From positions 682,001-746,000 of the forward strand of contig JAWPMS010000001.1 in NCBI GenBank assembly GCA_033344795.1: DNA of 64,000 bases. The letters are read 5' to 3'. This document shows positions 1-8,893 of the stretch, in pieces (positions within the stretch are counted from its first letter, which is position 1; each line of letters opens with the position of its first letter). The notes under the pieces were generated by a model, which saw nothing but the letters and a program-made list of their open reading frames with translations, was not told the DNA's origin and searched no databases. The position numbers and the translations under genes are program-made. This DNA comes from SHLQ01 sp033344795 (GTDB taxonomy: Bacteria > Actinomycetota > Acidimicrobiia > Acidimicrobiales > SHLQ01).

Positions 1-483
1 CACGGTATCGATCACGGTGTGCAGGTTTCGCCGGCTGTCCGAGACACGATCTTCCAGCGAATTCAGGGTCTCCAGGCTCGAACGGAGTGCATCGTCGTCG
101 AGCTCGGAGATTGAACCGAGAGTCTCGGCAGCGATCACGTCTTCGAGCATGGTCTCGAGCTGTGCCGTCACCTCAGGATCCGGGGCCAACGAGTGTGGTG
201 GCCGCACCGAGCCTGGGCCACCCTGGACCCGGCTTCCTTCGGACAAGATGTCGGGCAAACGACCGATCAGATCACTGGTATCGCCGGTTTCGCCACCATC
301 GCGGCGACGCTGTAGCTCTCCGCCAACGATGTCGACGCGACCCTGGATCAGACGTCGCACATACGACAGGCTGTTCTCGAGGGCCTGGCATCGGGTGCGC
401 ACGGCGCGCAACTCGTCCATGTCGCGGTCGGCAAGATTGGTGAGGAACGACGGGTCGGTGACCACGTCGAGTTCGGGAGTCAT
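1..483 (-). CDS. rsiG: RsiG-like c-di-GMP-binding anti-sigma factor, truncated by window edge
   Basis: The reading frame opens at an ATG (483) and runs off the left edge without a stop, so the C-terminus is missing (161 codons visible). Residues 38-53 read ENSLSYVRRLIQGRVD, an exact match to the E-x3-S-x2-R-x3-Q-x3-D signature with which RsiG helices bind cyclic di-GMP. A second copy near the window edge, EDRVSDSRRNLHTVID, keeps E, S, R and D but has His where Gln is expected. In Streptomyces, RsiG sequesters the sporulation sigma factor WhiG when loaded with c-di-GMP. Family assignment rests on this double motif and on the helix-linker-helix layout; the linker is Pro/Gly-rich. An AAGGA lies just upstream of the ATG. 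Which sigma factor it would bind cannot be told from here. Confidence 0.75.
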   Translation of the reverse strand, partial: MTPELDVVTDPSFLTNLADRDMDELRAVRTRCQALENSLSYVRRLIQGRVDIVGGELQRRRDGGETGDTSDLIGRLPDILSEGSRVQGGPGSVRPPHSLAPDPEVTAQLETMLEDVIAAETLGSISELDDDALRSSLETLNSLEDRVSDSRRNLHTVIDTV

Positions 484-547
484 AGGAGAGTCCTTGTTGG
501 CGAGTCTTCACCAAACTAGTCGGCAAGCTGACCCATCTATGTGAGCG

Positions 548-784
548 TCAGCCGCCTGAAACTGGTGGCAACAAGGCGACCTCATCAGCATCACCGACCG
601 CGGTCGACCGATCGGCGGATTGTCCGTTCACCCAAATCCGACAGATCGGTATCAGCTCGGCGAAATCTTGCCCGAACTGCGACGTCGCGTTGGCCAGGAC
701 GTCGTCGACGGTATCGCCTTCGATCGAGGCTCGCCCGGTACCTGCGGCGACGCGAACTGTGGCGAAGAGGCGAAGTGTTGGCAC
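548..784 (-). CDS. MoaD/ThiS-family sulfur carrier protein
   Basis: A 78-residue protein with the small ubiquitin-like sulfur carrier pattern: a first strand PTLRLFATVR, a central helix, and the C-terminal Gly-Gly (PPVSGG) that is adenylated and thiocarboxylated in MoaD and ThiS. I placed the start at GTG 784 because the family begins right before this strand; a TTG at 790 is the alternative. It is divergent from the phosphatase gene at 808. No MoaE, ThiF/MoeB or ThiG gene is next to it, so whether it serves molybdopterin, thiamine or another sulfur transfer is open. Confidence 0.8.
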   Translation of the reverse strand: MPTLRLFATVRVAAGTGRASIEGDTVDDVLANATSQFGQDFAELIPICRIWVNGQSADRSTAVGDADEVALLPPVSGG

Positions 785-807
785 CCCCAAAGTGTACGTT
801 GAGTGCC

Positions 808-1416
808 ATGCCGCGCATCCTCCTCGTACGACATGGCCAATCCGAGTGGAACGCCGAGGGGAGATGGCAGGGACAAGCCGACATCGCTCTCAGTGATCTC
901 GGTCGAGCCCAGGCTCGCGCTGCCACCACAAAGATCGGCTCGTTCGACGTCATTGCGTCCTCGACGCTCATGCGTGCTGCCGAGACCGCATACATCATCT
1001 CGTCCGAACTCGGCATCGGTCCGATCGTGCCCGTCCCCGAGTTGATCGAGCGAAGCGCAGGTGAATGGAGTGGCCTGACCAAGGTCGACATCGAGCGAGA
1101 CTGGCCGGGATATCTCGAAGCCGAGAAACGGCCACCGAACTACGAGTCCGACGACGAGCTCTGGGCGAGGATCGAAGCGGGAATGCAAGTGGTGGCCGAA
1201 CTGCTCCCGGGCAACGGCGACGAAGCGTTGGTGGTTGCCCATGGTGGGCTGATCTACCTGCTTGAAGACCGTGTCGGCGTTCGCCGCGGGCGAATCCCGA
1301 ACCTCGGCGCCCTCTGGGTCGACGTTGCCAACGATGGGACGCTCTCGGCTGGCGAACGGGTCGAGCTGATCGATGAAGGTGAACTCTCCACCTCCCAGTC
1401 TTCCGACATTCTCTGA
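808..1416 (+). CDS. Histidine phosphatase (phosphoglycerate mutase-like) family protein
   Basis: 202 residues. The catalytic phosphohistidine motif LVRHGQSEWN is at residues 6-15, the usual N-terminal position, and the second histidine lies in VVAHGGLIYLL. The E of ERSAGEWSG fits the proton donor of the dPGM/cobC branch. Substrate cannot be assigned: such enzymes range from phosphoglycerate mutase to alpha-ribazole and broad phosphatases. The start is the ATG directly before PRILLVRHG; the frame stays open upstream but is not conserved-looking there. It is first in a tightly packed plus-strand series. Confidence 0.85.
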   Translation: MPRILLVRHGQSEWNAEGRWQGQADIALSDLGRAQARAATTKIGSFDVIASSTLMRAAETAYIISSELGIGPIVPVPELIERSAGEWSGLTKVDIERDWPGYLEAEKRPPNYESDDELWARIEAGMQVVAELLPGNGDEALVVAHGGLIYLLEDRVGVRRGRIPNLGALWVDVANDGTLSAGERVELIDEGELSTSQSSDIL

Positions 1417-1421
1417 TCGAC

Positions 1422-1976
1422 GTGCACAAGATCGACGACCTCGACATCTTGGTGATCGAGTCACCGCGTCGGAAAAAGACGGTGTCCGCTCGACTCGTCG
1501 GAAACACCATCGAGATTCGCATGCCCACAGGCCTGCGAGCGACCGAACGTGAACGACACGTTCGCGAACTCAGCCGAAGGGTCGCTCGGAAGCGGTCCGC
1601 TGACGGTATCGACCTCACCGCCCGCGCCAAGACCCTCGCCACCCGGCACGGCCTTCCCCAAGCCAGCTCGATCACGTGGTCGGCGCGTCAAAACACCCGA
1701 TGGGGCTCGTGCACCCCGTCGACAGGTGCGGTGCGCCTCTCCCATCGACTCAGCCGCTATCCACGCTGGGTCCTCGACTATGTGATCGTGCACGAACTCG
1801 CGCACCTGGTGCATCCCGATCATTCACGAGAGTTCCACGCAATCGTCTCCCGATTCCCTCGGGCCGAACGAGCCGAAGGGTTCCTGAGTGCGGTATCGCT
1901 CGGGCACGCGGGAACGCTGAGCGGCCTCGAAGACGCTGCGTCTTGTGCAGAGACTGAAGACGAACGCGATGACTGA
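1422..1976 (+). CDS. YgjP-like (DUF45) zinc metalloprotease
   Basis: 184 residues beginning at GTG, 5 nt after the phosphatase stop. The C-terminal half holds the zincin pattern HELAHLVHPDHSREFH, with the HExxH pair and the downstream His of the YgjP/DUF45 family. A second family hallmark, WGSCT, precedes it. The N-terminal stretch (ESPRRKKTVSARLVGNTIEIRMP) matches the usual small beta domain of these proteins. The biological substrate is unknown for the family. Its last 8 nt overlap the next gene, which suggests coupled translation. Confidence 0.8.
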   Translation: MHKIDDLDILVIESPRRKKTVSARLVGNTIEIRMPTGLRATERERHVRELSRRVARKRSADGIDLTARAKTLATRHGLPQASSITWSARQNTRWGSCTPSTGAVRLSHRLSRYPRWVLDYVIVHELAHLVHPDHSREFHAIVSRFPRAERAEGFLSAVSLGHAGTLSGLEDAASCAETEDERDD

Positions 1977-2943
1977 ACGTCCCGCAATCGAGCTCGCCGA
2001 TGTAGAGGCTGCGGCCCAGCGGATTGCACCATTCGTGCGCAGAACACCCGTGGTGACATCGACGACGATCTCGTCGATGGTCGACGCCGAGATCTTCTGT
2101 AAAGCCGAATCGCTGCAGCGCACCGGATCGTTCAAGATGCGCGGCGCCACCAACGCAATCGCGTCGCTCTCCCCTGAAGAACGAGCTGAAGGGATCGTGT
2201 CGTTCTCGTCAGGAAACCATGCTCAGGCGATCAGTCGAGCCGCATCGATGCACGGCTGTTCCGCCACGATCGTCATGCCGACCGATGCTCCGGCGATCAA
2301 GCGCGCGGCGACAGAACGATGGGGGGCGCGGGTGGTCGAGTACGACCGCTACAGCCAGAACCGTGAGGACGTGGCCGCCAGCGTTCAACGCGAATTCGGC
2401 GGCATCGTGATCCCACCGTTCGATCACCGAGATGTCATGGCCGGACAAGGAACGGTGGCACTCGAACTGTTCGAGTCCGTCGAGAATCTAGACATGCTGT
2501 TCGTGTGCCTTGGTGGCGGCGGTCTGCTGGCTGGGTGCTCCACGGTTGCCAAGGCGCAGAGCGCCGACGTCATCGTCGTCGGGGTCGAACCCGAGGCCGG
2601 TGACGATCACGTGCAGAGCCGCGCAGCGGGACGCAGAGTCGAACTCGATTCCGTGCCCAAAACGATCGCAGATGGGCAGCAGACAACCGCACCCGGCGTG
2701 CTGACCTGGTCGGTCAACACCATTCGTGCCGATGTCTTCACGACGGTCAGCGATGCGGAGATCGTGCAGACGATGCGGCTGCTCGCCGAACACCACAACC
2801 TGATCGTCGAGCCCAGCGGGGCTACTGCGTTGGCTGCCGCCCTACATCGAGGACTCGTCGAGCCAGGCATGCGAGTCGGCGTGACACTGTCTGGCGGAAA
2901 CGTCGACCTTGCGCGCTTCGCAGAATTAGTCTCGCCGTCATGA
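1969..2943 (+). CDS. Threonine dehydratase / serine racemase-like PLP enzyme
   Basis: 324 residues from ATG 1969. A fold-type II PLP enzyme: the lysine forming the internal aldimine is in GSFKMRGA (about residue 57), followed by the SSGNHAQ loop and the phosphate-binding glycine loop CLGGGGLLAG. Length equals the short catabolic threonine dehydratase/serine racemase form; the C-terminal ACT regulatory domain of biosynthetic IlvA is missing. It would deaminate L-Thr or L-Ser to the oxo acid, or racemise Ser. Its start overlaps the preceding gene and its stop overlaps the next start (ATGA), so all four plus-strand genes are probably one transcript. EutB-type enzymes of ectoine breakdown belong to the same family, but nothing adjacent supports that role. 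Confidence 0.85.
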   Translation: MTERPAIELADVEAAAQRIAPFVRRTPVVTSTTISSMVDAEIFCKAESLQRTGSFKMRGATNAIASLSPEERAEGIVSFSSGNHAQAISRAASMHGCSATIVMPTDAPAIKRAATERWGARVVEYDRYSQNREDVAASVQREFGGIVIPPFDHRDVMAGQGTVALELFESVENLDMLFVCLGGGGLLAGCSTVAKAQSADVIVVGVEPEAGDDHVQSRAAGRRVELDSVPKTIADGQQTTAPGVLTWSVNTIRADVFTTVSDAEIVQTMRLLAEHHNLIVEPSGATALAAALHRGLVEPGMRVGVTLSGGNVDLARFAELVSPS

Positions 2944-4502
2944 CGGTCACCGTTTCCACGCCCAACGCAATGGTCTGCTCGATCGACCAGCTCGCCTCGA
3001 ACGCCGGCGTCTCGATGCTCCAAGCGGGCGGATCTGCCGTGGATGCCGCGATCGCCACGAACGCTGTCCTTGCGGTGACTGCGCAAAATCAGTGCGGGTT
3101 GGGCGGCGACCTGTTTGCACTCGTCCACGAGGTCGACGGTCCGCCAGCCGTCCTCAACTCCTCTGGTCGGGCAGGAGCGGGCGCGTCCGCCGATCGGCTG
3201 CGGGCGGCAGGTCACACGGTCATGCCACAGCGAGGGAACATCGCCGCAGTACCGATTCCCGGATGTGTTGACGGCTGGCTCGTTCTGCACGAACGGTTCG
3301 GAGTCCTCGATCTTCAACACGTGCTCGGTCCAGCCATCTTGTACGCCGAGAACGGCTTTCCCGTTGGGCAGGGTCTCGCCGCCGCCGCCGAGGAGATCAC
3401 CCATCTGAGCAACCACGACTTCCAGGGTGTACAGCCAGGACAGCGCGTGACGCGGCCCGGCGTTGCCCGTACCCTTCGCGCCATCATCACGCAAGGTCGA
3501 GATGGGTTCTACCGAGGAGAGTTCGGCGACGCCCTGCTCGAGATGGGCAAGGGAACCTTCGTCGAGTCCGACCTCGAGACGTCCAGTGCAGGTTGGGTAT
3601 CTCCACTTCGCCAAACCGTTTTCGACCATGACGTCTGGACCACACCGCCGAACAGCCAGGGCTACCTGTCGCTGGCCGGGCTCGCGATCGCGCAAGAGCT
3701 CGATCTGCCCGACGATCCCCGGGACCCCCTGTGGGCGCACCTCATGATCGAGAGCGCCCGTGCTGCGGCATTCGATCGCCAGGCGGTTCTCCACGAGGGA
3801 GCCGATGGTGACCAACTGCTCGATCAGGTCCGGCTCGCGCCGCGAGCGGCTCGAATCGACCGCGATCGAGCGGTCGATTGGGGCGATGAGTACGCCGGGG
3901 GCGGAACCGTCCACCTCACCGCCATCGACTCCAGCGGCATGGGTGTGTCGTTGATCCAGTCGAACGCTCGAAGCTTCGGCAGCTGGCTCACCGTTGGTGA
4001 GACGGGCATCTTCCTGCACAACCGAGGTCTGGGCTTCTCGCTCGAACCGGGCCACGTTGCCGAGTACGGACCGGGTCGTCGCCCGCCACACACGCTGTCT
4101 CCAGCGCTGATCACGCACCCGGATGGATCGCTGCGTACGGTCATCGGAACCATGGGTGGCGACGCGCAGCCTCACGTGGTTCAGCAGCTCGTGACACGCC
4201 TGCTCCGGCATTCGCAACCACCCGGCGAAGTCATTGGAGCGGGCCGCTTCGTCCTCGGGTCGAGCGATCCGACGTCGATGTTCTCCGTGTGGGATTCGGG
4301 AACGGCCGAGGTTCAGGTCCTCATCGAACCATGGATGGATTCGTCCTGGCGCGAAGGGCTCGAGGCCCGAGGGCATCGAGTCGAGGTGCGTACCACGGCC
4401 GCAACCTTTGGGCACGCCCACTGCATCGATCGTCGCGACGACGGCATGTTGCTCGGCCAGAGCGATCCACGTGCGCCCGAGAGTGCCGCACTTGGGTACT
4501 GA
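2940..4502 (+). CDS. Gamma-glutamyltransferase family protein (Ntn hydrolase)
   Basis: 520 residues, overlapping the previous stop by 4 nt. Shows the gamma-glutamyltranspeptidase order: GGSAVDAA near residue 32, GLGGDLF around residue 59, then GGTVHLTAID, where Thr323 aligns with the autocatalytic Thr at the start of the small subunit. The late motif PPHTLSPAL follows. No signal peptide is evident, so it would be cytoplasmic, unlike the classical periplasmic Ggt. Such proteins cleave gamma-glutamyl or related amide bonds; cephalosporin acylase-like relatives exist. Coupling to a Thr/Ser dehydratase suggests amino-acid or peptide catabolism (inference). It converges on the helicase gene, 21 nt apart. 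Confidence 0.85.
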   Translation: MTVTVSTPNAMVCSIDQLASNAGVSMLQAGGSAVDAAIATNAVLAVTAQNQCGLGGDLFALVHEVDGPPAVLNSSGRAGAGASADRLRAAGHTVMPQRGNIAAVPIPGCVDGWLVLHERFGVLDLQHVLGPAILYAENGFPVGQGLAAAAEEITHLSNHDFQGVQPGQRVTRPGVARTLRAIITQGRDGFYRGEFGDALLEMGKGTFVESDLETSSAGWVSPLRQTVFDHDVWTTPPNSQGYLSLAGLAIAQELDLPDDPRDPLWAHLMIESARAAAFDRQAVLHEGADGDQLLDQVRLAPRAARIDRDRAVDWGDEYAGGGTVHLTAIDSSGMGVSLIQSNARSFGSWLTVGETGIFLHNRGLGFSLEPGHVAEYGPGRRPPHTLSPALITHPDGSLRTVIGTMGGDAQPHVVQQLVTRLLRHSQPPGEVIGAGRFVLGSSDPTSMFSVWDSGTAEVQVLIEPWMDSSWREGLEARGHRVEVRTTAATFGHAHCIDRRDDGMLLGQSDPRAPESAALGY

Positions 4503-4523
4503 GAACGACGCGCGGAGATCCTT

Positions 4524-7500
4524 CTAGAGCGCTCGCAGGGAGGCACGAATTCGCTTCTCACTCACCTTGCCAGACACCCCGATCTGCTGGGCGAAGGACG
4601 CCACCCGAAACTCCTCGAGCTCCCAGTTCAGATCGAGCAATGCTTGCGAGGACGGGAGTCGATCGACGTAGTGGTCGTAGTCGGCTTCGAGCGCGCGACA
4701 CTTCGTCATTCGTTGTGCATCCTGGGTCACCCGATCGGGCAACTTCTCGAGACGCACTTCGATGCCGCGAAGATACCGAGCAACATCGGCGAGCCGGTCT
4801 GCGCCGACTCCAGACAGGTGATTCGGGTACACGAGACGCTCGAGCTGTTGGAGCATGTCGAGGCGAGCCGGGGCCACGGCCGGAGCAGCGGGCTCGGTGA
4901 GTTCAGCTCGCAAACGTGCGCCGAGCACGAGAATTTCTACTGCTGGCGGAACGAGTTCAGCCACGACCGCTGGCAGGCCGTCACGAACTCGACCTGCAAG
5001 AACCTCCCACTCGTGCTCGTTCCACACGGGTCCGCCCGCGTCTTGCAGAAGCCGCAAGAAGATGGCGTCTCCCAGGTCATTGACCCAGCCGACCTTCGAT
5101 CCATGCGGACTGACGGCAATTGCGAGATTCGCCGCTCGATCCAACCGGTCATTGATCATTCGAGCGACCCCACCCACGTTCAGCCGCAACAACTGCCGAG
5201 TACCTGACCACATCGACTCGTATTGCAGGTCGGCATCGGCGAGGAGGCGAAGTGCAACCGTCGATCCCTCGTCGACCAGCGATGGGTACGCATCGATGAG
5301 TTGTCCGGCAGCCTCGGTCCGAATCGCCCGTGGGATCTCGCCGAACATCCAGCTTGTTGCACCTTCCACGATCAGATCGTGTTCGCCTTCGGCCAAGACA
5401 TCTTGCACCTCTGCAGCGAGCTGACTACGGAGCTCGTCAAGGTCGCGTCCTTGGGCGATCAACTGCCCATCGTCGGCGACCACTCGAAAGACTGGTCGGA
5501 GGTGAGTGGGCAGCCGATCGATCACGAGCGCATCTGCCGGCAGTGGGTTTCCACTGAGTTCGCGCAGAGCCTGGCGAACCGATTCGATCAGATTGCCATT
5601 GGACTCGATGAGGTTCGGCATGATGGCTGAGACGGTGTCGGGGATCGGAACGAACGGCTTTCGCACCGCCTTCGGCATGGTCCGGAGCAGCGCCGTGACG
5701 AGTTCCTCTCGCAGTCCGGGCACGTTCCACTCAAAGGCTGCAGCATCGAGATGGCCGAGGAGAGACACCGGGACCAAGACCGTCACACCATCGTTCGCCG
5801 ATGTGGCATCGAACTCATAGTCGACCTCGAGTTCCACGTCCCCGGCGCGCCAGACCTCGGGGAACGATTCATCACTGGCCGTCTCCTCGGCTTCGAAGAT
5901 GTCGTCGAGTCGCAGGTCGAGCAGTCGCGGATCACGCTTGCGGCGTTTGTTCCACCATCGGTCGAAGTCGGCGCCGGAGGTGATGGTTGGCGGCAATCGT
6001 TGATCGTAGAAGTCGAAGAGAACGTCGTACTCGACAAACAGATCTCGGCGCTGTCGCGCACCGAGGCGCCTCACCTCATCGAGCACCGATTCGTTCTGCG
6101 CAAAAAATGCGTGGTGCGTCTCCCAATCACCCTCGATCAGCGCATGGTGGATGAAGAGTTGTCGAGCGACCTCTTCGTCAACGCGGCGATAGTGCACTCG
6201 TCGTCCAGCCACCAACGGCACGCCATACAACGACACTCGCTCGACGGTCATCGCCGATCCGCGTTCTCGATCCCACTCGGCCTCGTCGTAGCTGCGTTTC
6301 GTGACGTGCTCGCCCGCACGCTCGGCCCACTCTGGTTGGATTCGAGCAGCGCTGTGCGCCCAGAGTCGGTTCGTTTCGACCAGCTCCCCCGCCATCACCC
6401 AATTCGGAGGCTTCTTGCCCAACGCAGACCCTCGGCTGATCAAGAACCGAGCATTTCGCCCGCCGGTGAACTCGCTCGTTGACGCGTCCTTGAGCCCTAC
6501 TTGGGACAACAAACCGGTCAGAAGCGCCTGGTGAACAGCGTCCTCGCTCGCTGGTTCGCTATTGACCTGCCATCGAAACGACTGCGCGGTTCGCTCGAGC
6601 TGTCGGACGATGTCTTGCCACTCGCGGATTCGATTGAAGTTCAAGAACTCGCGCTTGCACATCTTTCGAAACTGGCTGCCCGAGCGGGCTCGGCGTTCGG
6701 TCTCGATGTAGTGCCAGAGATTCAGCCACGCCAGGAAGTCCGATCCCGGGGCAGCGAACCTGGCGTGGTTCTGGGCGGCCTCCTCGCGCTTTTCTGCGGG
6801 CCGTTCTCGTGGGTCTTGGACCGACAACGCGGCGGTGATGATCATCACCTCGCGTAAACATCCAGTTTCCGCGCCCTCGATGACCATTCGACCGAACCGT
6901 GGATCGATTGGCAGCCGCGCGAGTTCGCGACCAATGGGCGTGAGCCACTTCTGCGAACCTTGTCGTTCGGGATCGACCGCATCGAGCTCTTCGAGCAGCG
7001 CAACCCCATCTCGGATGTTGCGCAGTTCCGGCGGCTCGACGAACGGGAACCGCTCCATGTCTCCAAGGCCCAGCGACGCCATCTGCAAAATCACCGACGC
7101 GAGATTCGTGCGAGTGATCTCCGGCTCGGTGAACTCGGAACGATTCGCGAAATTCTCCTCGGAGTACAAACGGACTGCGATACCGGCGGCAACGCGTCCG
7201 CAACGGCCAGATCGCTGATTGGCCGACGCCTGCGAAACATCCTCGATCGGCAGTCGCTGGACCTTCGTTCGATTGCTGTACCGACTGATCCTTGCGGTCC
7301 CGGGATCGACGACATACCGGATGCCGGGCACGGTCAAAGAGGTTTCCGCGACGTTGGTCGCAATCACGATTCTGCGACGGACTCCACTGCGCTTGCGTTC
7401 GAAGACTCGATGCTGCTCGGCTGCGGAAAGCCGTCCGTACAACGGCACGATCTCGATGTCTCGAAGCTTGGCGTCAGTCAGAGCATCGCTCGCTTCGCGA

Positions 7501-8204
7501 ATGTCGCGCTCACCCGAACAGAACACCAAGATGTCACCCTCGGCTTCGTTCTCCAGCTCGATGACGGCGTCGACGATGGCTTCCGCCTGCGATAGCGCCT
7601 CTCCCGTCGCCTCGTCTTCCGGGGGTCGATACCGAATCTCCACCGGATACGTCCGACCAGAGACTTCGATGATCGGAGCGCCACCGAAGTGTTCCGAAAA
7701 TCGTGCGGTGTCGATCGTCGCCGAGGTGACGATGATCTTCAGGTCGGGGCGTTTGGGCAACAGCTGTTTGAGATACCCCAGTAGGAAGTCGATGTTGAGA
7801 CTCCGCTCGTGGGCCTCATCGATGATGATCACCGAATATTTCGAAAGCCTGCGGTCGTGCTGCATTTCGGCCAACAAGATGCCGTCGGTCATGGTCTTGA
7901 TGGCCGTCTTGTTCGAGACCTTGTCGGTGAACCGAACCTTGTAGCCAACAAGTCCGCCGAGTTCATCGCCGAGCTCCTCAGAAACGCGCTCGGCGATCGA
8001 CCGCGCCGCGATGCGTCGGGGTTGGGTGTGCCCAATCCAGCCCACCTCATGCAGACCGAGTTCCAAGCACATCTTGGGGAGCTGCGTACTCTTTCCGGAG
8101 CCTGTTTCGCCGGCGACGACCACCACCTGGTGGTCGCGAATGGCCGCGAGGAGTTCCTCGCGGCGCTCTGCGATCGGCAGATCCGGGGGGTAGTTCACGT
8201 TCAC
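4524..8204 (-). CDS. hrpA: HrpA-type DEAH-box ATP-dependent RNA helicase
   Basis: 1226 residues, close to the full HrpA length of about 1300. Walker A is GETGSGKST near residue 32, motif II is DEAH within IIIDEAHERSLN, motif III is SAT, and motif VI is QRSGRCGR. After the two RecA domains come the ratchet and OB region and a long HrpA-specific C-terminal part (DUF3418-like), ending near residue 1226. HrpA proteins remodel RNA and mRNA, and in E. coli rescue stalled ribosomes. It ends convergently with the gamma-glutamyltransferase gene and starts 24 nt from the small ORF upstream. Confidence 0.92.
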   Translation of the reverse strand: MNVNYPPDLPIAERREELLAAIRDHQVVVVAGETGSGKSTQLPKMCLELGLHEVGWIGHTQPRRIAARSIAERVSEELGDELGGLVGYKVRFTDKVSNKTAIKTMTDGILLAEMQHDRRLSKYSVIIIDEAHERSLNIDFLLGYLKQLLPKRPDLKIIVTSATIDTARFSEHFGGAPIIEVSGRTYPVEIRYRPPEDEATGEALSQAEAIVDAVIELENEAEGDILVFCSGERDIREASDALTDAKLRDIEIVPLYGRLSAAEQHRVFERKRSGVRRRIVIATNVAETSLTVPGIRYVVDPGTARISRYSNRTKVQRLPIEDVSQASANQRSGRCGRVAAGIAVRLYSEENFANRSEFTEPEITRTNLASVILQMASLGLGDMERFPFVEPPELRNIRDGVALLEELDAVDPERQGSQKWLTPIGRELARLPIDPRFGRMVIEGAETGCLREVMIITAALSVQDPRERPAEKREEAAQNHARFAAPGSDFLAWLNLWHYIETERRARSGSQFRKMCKREFLNFNRIREWQDIVRQLERTAQSFRWQVNSEPASEDAVHQALLTGLLSQVGLKDASTSEFTGGRNARFLISRGSALGKKPPNWVMAGELVETNRLWAHSAARIQPEWAERAGEHVTKRSYDEAEWDRERGSAMTVERVSLYGVPLVAGRRVHYRRVDEEVARQLFIHHALIEGDWETHHAFFAQNESVLDEVRRLGARQRRDLFVEYDVLFDFYDQRLPPTITSGADFDRWWNKRRKRDPRLLDLRLDDIFEAEETASDESFPEVWRAGDVELEVDYEFDATSANDGVTVLVPVSLLGHLDAAAFEWNVPGLREELVTALLRTMPKAVRKPFVPIPDTVSAIMPNLIESNGNLIESVRQALRELSGNPLPADALVIDRLPTHLRPVFRVVADDGQLIAQGRDLDELRSQLAAEVQDVLAEGEHDLIVEGATSWMFGEIPRAIRTEAAGQLIDAYPSLVDEGSTVALRLLADADLQYESMWSGTRQLLRLNVGGVARMINDRLDRAANLAIAVSPHGSKVGWVNDLGDAIFLRLLQDAGGPVWNEHEWEVLAGRVRDGLPAVVAELVPPAVEILVLGARLRAELTEPAAPAVAPARLDMLQQLERLVYPNHLSGVGADRLADVARYLRGIEVRLEKLPDRVTQDAQRMTKCRALEADYDHYVDRLPSSQALLDLNWELEEFRVASFAQQIGVSGKVSEKRIRASLRAL

Positions 8205-8227
8205 GTCACCCCACGGTAGGAGGTCGT

Positions 8228-8422
8228 CTAGTCGCGCGTGCTTTCCATGCGTCCCTCGAGAGCTTCGATTGCTCGCTCGGCCGCATCAAGGTCGCCCGTT
8301 TGAATCTGATCCATCGCACCCTGAAGGTCACGGAGTCGATCCTCGAGTTCGTCGACGTCTGGACTGCTCGACGCAGGGGCCCCTTGTTCGTTGAGATCCT
8401 CGGGCGCTTCGTGTTCGCTCAT
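8228..8422 (-). CDS. Small acidic protein of unknown function
   Basis: 64 residues, very acidic. An N-terminal disordered-looking stretch rich in Glu, Ala and Ser is followed by a predicted helix pair (residues about 24-60, with regularly spaced Leu/Ile). No family recognised. It lies on the same strand between acpS and hrpA with short gaps on either side, so it is probably co-transcribed. Real coding is supported by the lack of any better frame and by typical third-position GC, but not by homology. Confidence 0.5.
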   Translation of the reverse strand: MSEHEAPEDLNEQGAPASSSPDVDELEDRLRDLQGAMDQIQTGDLDAAERAIEALEGRMESTRD

Positions 8423-8476
8423 GGCGGTGAGTGTATCGATTCGACGTTGCAGGTCCGGTGCCGGCGGACGGTCTCG

Positions 8477-8842
8477 CTAGAGGGCAATCGCAATCGCCTG
8501 CGCGAAGTGTTCGGTGTGGGTGAGTGTGAGTCTCCACTCGGTGATTCCCAGCTCGGCTGCCTTTGCCGCCGCCGTGTCATGCAACAAGATCGAGGGCGCA
8601 CCCGACTCGGCCTTGACGACTTCGATGTCCGACATCGTCACGACACCGAGCCCGACTCCCATTGCCTTCATCACCGCCTCCTTGGCAGCCCACCTCACGG
8701 CATACCGCTCGGTCGGGTCATGCTTGGTGTCGGAGTACTCCTGCTCCCCCACCGTGAAGCTGCGGCTCTTGATCGTCGGAGTGCGCTCGAGGGTGGTTCT
8801 GAAGCGGTCCAATTCGACGAGGTCTGTGCCAATCCCGATCAC
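8477..8842 (-). CDS. acpS: Holo-[acyl-carrier-protein] synthase
   Basis: 121 residues. It carries both phosphopantetheinyl transferase signatures: IGIGTDLVELDRF at the N-terminus (Asp for Mg binding) and RWAAKEAVMKAMG, with the catalytic Lys and Glu. It moves the 4'-phosphopantetheine arm of CoA onto apo-ACP for fatty acid synthesis. The start is set at GTG 8842 because the fold begins immediately at VIGIGTD; the frame extends 22 codons further up, but that stretch overlaps the divergent gene and does not look conserved. Length is typical (about 120-130). Confidence 0.9.
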   Translation of the reverse strand: MIGIGTDLVELDRFRTTLERTPTIKSRSFTVGEQEYSDTKHDPTERYAVRWAAKEAVMKAMGVGLGVVTMSDIEVVKAESGAPSILLHDTAAAKAAELGITEWRLTLTHTEHFAQAIAIAL

Positions 8843-8893
8843 GTGATGGATCGTAGAGGAATACGGGGTGTTGCCCGAGTAGTTTGCGCAGGT

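Noticed and set aside
2607..4421. 604-codon minus-strand frame opposite the gamma-glutamyltransferase gene
   Set aside because: Antisense open frame caused by high GC. The plus-strand protein has full family motifs and the antisense product matches nothing.
8843..8893. SAM-type riboswitch upstream of metY
   Set aside because: Only 51 nt separate the divergent starts, too short for any known SAM riboswitch.
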